Below are positions 7,891-13,703 of a DNA stretch of 22,075 bases, in pieces (within the stretch, counting starts at the first letter, position 1; the number at the start of each line of letters is the position of its first letter). Origin of the DNA: Alteromonadaceae bacterium UBA2620 (GTDB lineage: Bacteria > Pseudomonadota > Gammaproteobacteria > Enterobacterales > Alteromonadaceae). The stretch lies in NCBI GenBank assembly GCA_002339125.1, contig DDJQ01000102.1:17969-40043 (forward strand), given 5' to 3'. A program made the position numbers and the translations under genes. Under the pieces are notes generated by a model. It searched no databases. It was not told the DNA's origin and saw nothing but the letters and a program-made list of their open reading frames with translations.

Positions 7891-9306
7891 ATGACCCCTG
7901 CCCAATCTTTGCCTAAAATTGGTTTTTTATATCTTGATCACGTGCTGCGATTTTTTGACAAGTCAAACTTCAAAGGCTGGCCTGATCCCATCGAAAGCGT
8001 GACCTATCACTGGGGCAATGATAAAGCCCGCTTTATTCGTGAAGTAAAGCAAAAAGGTATCGAGGTACTGATTGGCAATGTACCGGCAACGGCATACGAA
8101 ACATTTCGTGACATTGCCCGCGAATTACCGGAGGTACGTTTTGTACCGTCACTGGATGCCCAGTTTGCTAATAAATCCAAAGAAAATGTGACCCATTTTT
8201 GTCGCAAACACGATTTACCTATTCCCACCACGCATATCTTTTATGAAAGAGATAAAGCGGTGGATTTTTTACAGTCTACCCGTTACCCGAAGATCATTAA
8301 AAAGTCTTATGGGCCGTCTAACTATGGCGGCTATTACGTGCACAAAGTAGATAGCTTTAACGAAGCTCAGGCCCTTATTAGCCAGAAAAAATACTACCCG
8401 GTGTATGTGCAGGAATTTGTACCCATGGCGGCGGATATCAGGGTAATGCTGGTGGGGCATAAACCTATTTGTGCATTCTGGCGACGTCCACCGGCCGGGC
8501 ACTGGTTAACCAACACCAGTCAGGGCGGCTCCATGGATTATCAGGACGTACCGAAAGAAGCGCTGGATATCGCCGTGCGCGCCTCCAGGGCAGCCCAGGC
8601 CGAATACTGGGCCTGTGATATTGCCCTGGGTACCGACGGCAAGTTCCGTATCTTAGAGTGTGCCACGGCATTTGCGGCCTTCCCCTACGTGCGTGACTGG
8701 ATAGGTCAGTACATTATGTGGATGCTCGCCGAAGACACCTTTAAAAAGCCTTATATTCCACTGTTTAACTGGGAAGAGCTCGGCAAAATTCGTTCATCAC
8801 TGCTACGCACCATGCGTCATATCACCTTTGGTGAATATACGCCAAGTTATGATTGTGCCGACAGTTTAGCCCGGGTGTCCCGAGAGCAATATCCGCTGCT
8901 GCCGGTGGAATTACGCGGTGGTGAAGAATGGCCCAGTGAGTACTGGAATTTTCAGGATAACTATACCCCACAAAGGTTAAGCCGCCCTATTGCGGATTTA
9001 CATCTTCAGCATCAGGAAGTTGGCCTGGAAGACGCACAACAGGATGATGCTGATGTCTTGCAAGCCCCTCAGATAAGCTATAGCAAGGCTCAGCTCGAAG
9101 CCTTTCTGGCCGGTATTAAGGGCGTGGGTCCCAAAATGATTACTGATATTTTTACTACGCTGGGAGTGGAAGGCTTATCCCTGGCATTAACTCAGGATCC
9201 TGAGCAATTGATGTCGGTGAAAAATCTGCGCGAGAAAAAACGCGACCTTATTGTGTCTCACTGGGGTGAGTTTACCGGCCAGACACAACACTTCGCTTCG
9301 GCATAA
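7891..9306 (+). CDS. RimK-like ATP-grasp protein with C-terminal helix-hairpin-helix module
   Basis: A 471-residue protein with a divergent RimK-like ATP-grasp core (about 8-290), then a charged linker (about 290-395) and a C-terminal module (397-458) resembling the tandem helix-hairpin-helix of RuvA: the first hairpin is I-K-G-V-G-P (G-V-G-P at 411-414), while the second has lost its glycines. Core motifs: K134/K137/K138 and the Y-G-P-S-N-Y-G-G loop, the D-I-R-V and T-N-T-S-Q-G-G segments, D243 and E256. The usual Glu-x-Asn metal motif reads E256-C-A258, so the Asn ligand is missing. It starts 2 bases after the first ligase and probably depends on coupled translation, since no clear ribosome site is visible. 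HhH modules usually bind nucleic acid or protein; whether this one selects the substrate is unknown. Confidence 0.82.
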   Translation: MTPAQSLPKIGFLYLDHVLRFFDKSNFKGWPDPIESVTYHWGNDKARFIREVKQKGIEVLIGNVPATAYETFRDIARELPEVRFVPSLDAQFANKSKENVTHFCRKHDLPIPTTHIFYERDKAVDFLQSTRYPKIIKKSYGPSNYGGYYVHKVDSFNEAQALISQKKYYPVYVQEFVPMAADIRVMLVGHKPICAFWRRPPAGHWLTNTSQGGSMDYQDVPKEALDIAVRASRAAQAEYWACDIALGTDGKFRILECATAFAAFPYVRDWIGQYIMWMLAEDTFKKPYIPLFNWEELGKIRSSLLRTMRHITFGEYTPSYDCADSLARVSREQYPLLPVELRGGEEWPSEYWNFQDNYTPQRLSRPIADLHLQHQEVGLEDAQQDDADVLQAPQISYSKAQLEAFLAGIKGVGPKMITDIFTTLGVEGLSLALTQDPEQLMSVKNLREKKRDLIVSHWGEFTGQTQHFASA

Positions 9307-9327
9307 TCAACAGCTGGTGAACGCAGT

Positions 9328-11973
9328 ATGAAAAAGCAATATACGTCTTACCCACAAACCGTTGAATACCTTGAAAAAGTGATGGGAGAGCATCCGCACC
9401 TTATTCGTCTGCAGTCGATCGGAACGACCTGGGAAGGCCGGCCAATCATGCTGGTGACCGTATCACTGGATGTGGAATTTGCCGACAACAAACCAGCACT
9501 GCTGTACACCGGAACTATTCATGCGCGTGAATGGATTGGTAACGAACTCGGCATAAAGCTGATTGAGCACATTATTGATAATTACCGCAGTGATCCAACG
9601 CTGAAACAAATCCTGACTCGTAATACCTTATATATGGTGCCCTGTTTAAACCCGGACGGGTTTGAGTATTCGCGCACGCATTTTTCGTTCTGGCGCAAAA
9701 ATCGGCGGGATAACGGCGACGGTACCTTTGGGGTCGATCTTAACCGAAACTTTGCGGTGCGCTTTAAGCGCGCTGTAGATACCAGCCTGAATACCTATTC
9801 CGGGCCGGAGGCATTTTCGGAGCCGGAAACGGCGGCGATTCGTGATTTTGTGCTGTCACACACCAATATTACCATCGCGCTGGATTACCATTCTCAGGGG
9901 AATGTGTTCTTCCCGGCGCATAAGTTTAATCATGAGTCAGAGATCGAAGGCACCGACCTGAACATACTGTGTGCCAATATGAATAAGGAAATTCATAAAG
10001 TCACCGGACGTAAATACGGTATTCACCGGGGCAAACCGCCGGCGAATCTGATCCACGGTAGTGGCCGCGAGTACTATTATTCGTTGGGGATCCTCGCCTC
10101 GGTAGTGGAAGTCGGAACGCGTAATATTCCGGATTACCTCACTAATATGTCGCAAAGCGTAGACGAGAATATTCCAGCGGTAAAATATGCTCTGTCGGAA
10201 GCCATTAATTATTCCCCGTCGGCACCGGCCAGAGTCGATAACTTTACCGTCTCTGAAGTGGACGTATACACGGTTACGCTGAGCTGGGAGTACGCCATTT
10301 CAGATGATATCTACTTTGAAATTTACCGCGCAGAGTCGGTGAAAAGCCCCTGTACCGAAGCTAATCTGATTGCCCGCACCCGCCAGCTTACATTTACCGA
10401 TGTACAACTAAAGAGCGGTCACAAGTATTACTACAATATACGAGCCGTCGATCGTATTTCTGGGATTAAGTCGCCTTTTAGTCCGGAAATTAAACTGCGA
10501 ACCAAACTCTCTAGTGATGAGTACTTTCGCGGCTTGTTCCCGGCGCGGCAGAATGTGGGTTATGTAGGGCAGTACACCATTGAGAAAAACCGCGATCATT
10601 TTGGTTATAACTCGCTGTTTGTGGGCGTCAATAAACGCCGCGGTATTTGCTATGGCGTGATTGAGTTTAACCTCGACAGCTTACCGGAGGGTGCGCGAAT
10701 AAAAGCTGCGCGTTTTTCGCTCTATCCGATGAATCGGGTGAATGCTAAAGTCGAAAACTTTGGCGAGTGGACCGTCTCGGTACTTGATGGTGATGAGATC
10801 TCTGACATCACAGATTTTAATCAGATCCATCAGGCCACGCCGGTACAAACCTTTGGTCAGTCAGTAGCGTCTGACAAGCTGACACAGGGGATCTGGTCAG
10901 AGTGGGTGTTAAACGTCGCAGAACGGCACATTATCAAGCGTTCCATTAATGGCGGGCGTTTACTGCTACGTATTGAAGGCCCCAAGAAACTGCCGGTTGG
11001 TGCCGACTCGCAAATGATGCAGTTTGATATCGGTTACGGCAAATTTGGTGCGGGCATTCATTACCGGCCGAATATGGAACTTATTTATACCCTGCCCACC
11101 AATCGCCTGGAACTTAAGCCCAATGCGCTGCATACGATTTATCGTGACCAGGTGATCAACGGTGAGCTGCGCTCAGGCTTTGATGAACAGGGCGATATTG
11201 TTTACGGGCAAATGGCCTTCAAGCCGGAAAACCTGCCGCCACCGGATCGTACTGTGATTACCGAAGCCTACCTGGTAATGCAAAGTAAAAGCGCTATGGA
11301 TACGCATAAAGATATTCGCTTTACCATTGAGCTGGCTGGTCTGGAGGCCCTGGATTACAACAGTGTGAAAGAGCGCCAAAAAATCGAATTTATCGGCTAT
11401 GAGGTGAGTAACGCGCAGTTAAAAGAACGTAGTACTCATCATTTTATCTTCGACAGTTTCTGTAAAACGCACCTCGAAGCCTTGTATGCCGACAATCAGC
11501 CTTTTCATTTTATCGTTCGGGCGACCGCGTCTTCGCCTCAGCATAATGCGCTGGTGGACTGGCATAACGAGCGCAGCAGTTTAGTTTGCCAACTGGTGAT
11601 CAAGTATATTCAGCGTCGAAAAACTACCTTACCTGCCCCTACAGAGTTTGATGCGACGGTAGAAAACAAACAAGTTAAACTGACCTGGAAGAATCCGGAA
11701 CACAACGATTTTGTTGGCAGCTTTGTAGTGCGTAACCGCTTCCATCCGCCCAAGTCCCCGCTGGATGGCGTAAAGTTGTACGCCGGGCCGGATAACTATA
11801 CTTACGACAACTTTGGTAACCCTAACATTGCAAAGTTTTATTCCGTATTCAGCTATGATGACGTGCCAAACTACTCTGCACCGGTGAGCTTAAGTTACAG
11901 CAGCAGTGAAGTGATCCCATTGGAAGATTTGGAATACGAAGAGCAGGACGAGGATGAATCCCAGCAGGATTAA
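9328..11973 (+). CDS. M14 zinc carboxypeptidase with FN3 and DNRLRE-like domains, acidic tail
   Basis: An 881-residue protein. The M14 domain (about 1-290) is complete: zinc ligands H65-x-x-E68 and H188, carboxylate-binding N139-R140, and catalytic E261. In a hand alignment to bovine carboxypeptidase A, R247 falls at position 255, the floor of the specificity pocket; Arg there suggests C-terminal Glu/Asp preference (inference). An FN3 domain follows (about 298-392), then two DNRLRE-like beta domains (about 394-590 and 592-765; first has the V-I-E-F-N-L-D-S-L-P-E-G-A signature), a second FN3 (about 768-860) and an acidic tail (861-881, 11 D/E). There is no signal peptide, which is odd for FN3/DNRLRE proteins. 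ATG 9328 has GGTGA seven bases upstream and lies 21 bases after the second ligase, so it is the third operon gene. Peptidase call strong; DNRLRE assignment moderate. Confidence 0.88.
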   Translation: MKKQYTSYPQTVEYLEKVMGEHPHLIRLQSIGTTWEGRPIMLVTVSLDVEFADNKPALLYTGTIHAREWIGNELGIKLIEHIIDNYRSDPTLKQILTRNTLYMVPCLNPDGFEYSRTHFSFWRKNRRDNGDGTFGVDLNRNFAVRFKRAVDTSLNTYSGPEAFSEPETAAIRDFVLSHTNITIALDYHSQGNVFFPAHKFNHESEIEGTDLNILCANMNKEIHKVTGRKYGIHRGKPPANLIHGSGREYYYSLGILASVVEVGTRNIPDYLTNMSQSVDENIPAVKYALSEAINYSPSAPARVDNFTVSEVDVYTVTLSWEYAISDDIYFEIYRAESVKSPCTEANLIARTRQLTFTDVQLKSGHKYYYNIRAVDRISGIKSPFSPEIKLRTKLSSDEYFRGLFPARQNVGYVGQYTIEKNRDHFGYNSLFVGVNKRRGICYGVIEFNLDSLPEGARIKAARFSLYPMNRVNAKVENFGEWTVSVLDGDEISDITDFNQIHQATPVQTFGQSVASDKLTQGIWSEWVLNVAERHIIKRSINGGRLLLRIEGPKKLPVGADSQMMQFDIGYGKFGAGIHYRPNMELIYTLPTNRLELKPNALHTIYRDQVINGELRSGFDEQGDIVYGQMAFKPENLPPPDRTVITEAYLVMQSKSAMDTHKDIRFTIELAGLEALDYNSVKERQKIEFIGYEVSNAQLKERSTHHFIFDSFCKTHLEALYADNQPFHFIVRATASSPQHNALVDWHNERSSLVCQLVIKYIQRRKTTLPAPTEFDATVENKQVKLTWKNPEHNDFVGSFVVRNRFHPPKSPLDGVKLYAGPDNYTYDNFGNPNIAKFYSVFSYDDVPNYSAPVSLSYSSSEVIPLEDLEYEEQDEDESQQD

Positions 11974-11980
11974 TATAACT

Positions 11981-12023
11981 CCGTCATACCGGAAGATGCG
12001 AATGCATCTATCCGGTATCTCCC
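11981..12023 (+). repeat. REP-like palindrome, copy 1
   Basis: ATACCGGAAGATGC (11986-11999) and GCATCTATCCGGTAT (12004-12018) form a long stem with one bulged base around the GAAT loop. The outer pattern is GTCATACCGG ... CCGGTATCTCC. It lies just after the M14 stop and could also stop or stabilise that transcript, though no T-run follows. Confidence 0.6.
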
Positions 12024-12073
12024 AAAAAGTATTACTCTTTCAATAAGATTGCTACAGTTAGCCAGGCTGTTAA

Positions 12074-12101
12074 GGAGATCCCGGCTCGGGGCCGGGATGA
12101 C
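12074..12101 (-). repeat. REP-like palindrome, copy 2 (inverted relative to copy 1)
   Basis: ATCCCGGC (12078-12085) and GCCGGGAT (12091-12098) pair perfectly around TCGGG. Read on the minus strand the outer pattern is GTCATCCCGG ... CCGGGATCTCC, the same as copy 1 except that an A:T pair is replaced by C:G. The two copies are thus a head-on pair separated by 50 bases, like a bacterial interspersed mosaic element. A half copy, GGCCGGGAT, recurs at 12113-12121. Confidence 0.6.
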
Positions 12102-12137
12102 TAATTAGAGTCGGCCGGGATTACAGCTATTTTCTTT

Positions 12138-12413
12138 TTACCGGCACAACTTATTCAATTCCTGATTGAGCTCATACGCTGGTTCGGTAACGATTTTCTC
12201 CAGTACCGCGATACGCTCTTTTAAGGCCGCAATTTCAGCGTCTTTCTGGGCGCTTGTTGGCGAATTTGCCGGCTGTGCTTTTTTAAACGGATTCACCGGC
12301 TTGCCGTAAAACCAGGCGCTTAGCTGCCATTGATATCTGGCATCCAGGTAGTGACAAAATAAGCCCAGGCCAAGCATGGCTGTGACCAATAAAATAATCT
12401 CTGTATGTGTCAT
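12138..12413 (-). CDS. Small single-pass membrane protein with C-terminal coiled coil (PspB-like layout)
   Basis: A 91-residue protein: one hydrophobic segment at about 5-23, a polar linker, then a predicted coiled coil at about 57-88 rich in heptad Leu/Ile with Glu/Lys/Arg. The L-K-E-R-I-A-V-L-E-K-I-V segment resembles the cytoplasmic end of phage-shock protein B, but full family membership is not established. The start is ATG 12413, with AGAGGAA about 6 bases upstream on the minus strand; an in-frame ATG 20 codons earlier (12473) lacks a site and would put polar residues before the membrane segment. It diverges from the sigma-factor operon, so a link to envelope stress is plausible but inferred. 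Confidence 0.7.
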   Translation of the reverse strand: MTHTEIILLVTAMLGLGLFCHYLDARYQWQLSAWFYGKPVNPFKKAQPANSPTSAQKDAEIAALKERIAVLEKIVTEPAYELNQELNKLCR

Positions 12414-12474
12414 TGCGATTTCCTCTGTAGGGACTAACCAAATGGTGTTGTTACCGGTATAGTCATCAGCCATT

Positions 12475-12506
12475 AAAAAAAATTACACAGCAGTGTTATT
12501 TTTTTT
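12475..12506. repeat. A-tract/T-tract inverted repeat between divergent genes
   Basis: Arms 12475-12488 (eight A, then TTACAC) and 12493-12506 (GTGTTA, then T to the end) pair at 13 of 14 positions around the four-base loop AGCA. It lies between the small membrane gene and the sigma factor. It resembles a bidirectional A/T-flanked intrinsic terminator with a weak stem, or an operator; either would insulate the two divergent transcripts. Confidence 0.5.
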
Positions 12507-12565
12507 GCTGAAGGCAGACTAAAGGAAATAAGCAACGTCATTTAACCTTTCATACCAGGATTTTT

Positions 12566-13069
12566 GTGCACAAGGACTTTAAGCAAATACTCGCTGAACA
12601 TCAGGCCCTGCTCAGTCGCGTTGCGTCGAGCTACGAGGCCAATGAATCGGTGCGTCAGGAGCTGTTGCAGGAAATAGCGCTGGCGGTATGGCAAGGGTTA
12701 GAGCGCTTTAACGGCGACGCCAGTCTGAAAACTTACATCCTGAAAATTGCCCATAACCGGGCGGTGACTCACGTTAGCAAAGAGGTGAAGAATCGCGCTG
12801 TGAGTCAGCCTGATGACGACGATATCGTCGGTACAGCAGGGGCAGTTGATGAAGAGCCTGAATATGTGGCGGCCCGCAGCCGGCAGGTGACTTCCCTGCT
12901 GGAAGCGATTCGCACCCTGCCGGTCACCATGCGGCAGGTAATGACCCTCACTCTGGAAGGACTTAGCTATCAGGAAATTGCCGAAGTGTGTGGCTTAACC
13001 AAAAATCACGTTGGTGTATTACTGCAGCGGGCTAAAACCACGCTGCAGCAGAGGATGAACCATGAATAA
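12566..13069 (+). CDS. ECF-type RNA polymerase sigma factor
   Basis: A 167-residue sigma-70-family protein with only regions 2 and 4, the extracytoplasmic-function layout. Region 2 spans about 20-75 (L-L-Q-E-I-A-L-A-V-W and the R-F-x-G-x-A-S-L-K-T-Y segment, with I-A-H-N-R-A). Region 4 spans about 110-165 (L-P-x-x-x-R-Q-V-M-T-L-T-L-E-G-L-S-Y-Q-E-I-A-E helix-turn-helix). It directs RNA polymerase to a dedicated promoter set, not identifiable here. GTG 12566 is preceded by AGGA at 12557-12560 with five-base spacing. Its end overlaps the next gene by 8 bases, typical of a sigma/anti-sigma pair. I found no convincing self-activated promoter upstream. Target regulon unknown. Confidence 0.9.
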   Translation: MHKDFKQILAEHQALLSRVASSYEANESVRQELLQEIALAVWQGLERFNGDASLKTYILKIAHNRAVTHVSKEVKNRAVSQPDDDDIVGTAGAVDEEPEYVAARSRQVTSLLEAIRTLPVTMRQVMTLTLEGLSYQEIAEVCGLTKNHVGVLLQRAKTTLQQRMNHE

Positions 13070-13655
13070 TGAAAATCCAGAGCAGGACTTAACCGCACTC
13101 TGGCAACAGCAGCCGGTGAGCGAAATCGATCTGAGCGATGTGACCCGGCGCCTTAAGCATCAGCAACGCCTGCAGCGCTGGTACATTGTTTCTGATTTCA
13201 CGGGCTTTCTGATTGGCCTGGGGATGCTCATTTACAGCTGGGAAAAACTGCCTTTATATCTGGCCCTGGTGTTGTGCGGTGTGATGGTTTGTGGCGGCGT
13301 ATTTACTGGTTTTGTTATCTGGTTGCGCCGGCATGCGGTGCTGGCCTCGTTTGAAGATACCAGCCATTACCGCGAAACGTTAAAAAAGCAGTATCTCAGC
13401 AATCAGAGAATTGCGCGGATCACCATGCATTCTGCCTGGAGTAGTGAGTTAATCTTGCTGGTTATCTGGGGAATAGCTGCCGTTGTTGGCGATCTCAGCT
13501 GGGAATCCTTTGTGGATAAAGGCGGTGTGACCACCTTTATTATCATCAGTGTGCTGATGGCAGGATTTGGCTACTGGGCGTATAAGCGTGAGCAGAAATT
13601 CAAACAGGAATATGCGCGGCTGGTCAGTCAGGAGCAAAACGACCTGTTCTCTTAG
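13062..13655 (+). CDS. Membrane protein, probable anti-sigma partner
   Basis: A 197-residue protein. The cytoplasmic N-terminus (1-40) is polar and amphipathic (A-L-W-Q-Q-Q-P-V-S, then a D-V-T-R-R-L helix). It is followed by four hydrophobic segments at about 41-60, 63-88, 128-146 and 156-174, with a basic segment between the second and third and a basic, glutamine-rich tail. There is no H-x-x-x-C-x-x-C zinc anti-sigma motif. The call rests on the 8-base overlap with the ECF sigma gene and on the layout of a short N-terminal helix plus membrane anchor; it would hold the sigma factor at the inner membrane. It could instead be a co-transcribed membrane protein with another role. Confidence 0.65.
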   Translation: MNNENPEQDLTALWQQQPVSEIDLSDVTRRLKHQQRLQRWYIVSDFTGFLIGLGMLIYSWEKLPLYLALVLCGVMVCGGVFTGFVIWLRRHAVLASFEDTSHYRETLKKQYLSNQRIARITMHSAWSSELILLVIWGIAAVVGDLSWESFVDKGGVTTFIIISVLMAGFGYWAYKREQKFKQEYARLVSQEQNDLFS

Positions 13656-13703
13656 GCTCAGGAGCAGAACTGTACGCGCGCTGAAGAATCGGTTTAATTC
13701 AGG

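Noticed and set aside
9328..11973. Secreted chitinase- or S-layer-like protein
   Set aside because: The catalytic domain is clearly M14 and there is no signal peptide; the accessory domains alone would mislead.
12414..12473. 20-residue extension of the small membrane protein
   Set aside because: A good Shine-Dalgarno sequence sits before ATG 12413, and the extension is polar and unsupported.
12521..12560. ECF self-activated promoter (GGAAAT ... CGTC)
   Set aside because: The spacing is wrong: either only about 6 bases between elements, or a start that would fall on the ribosome site.
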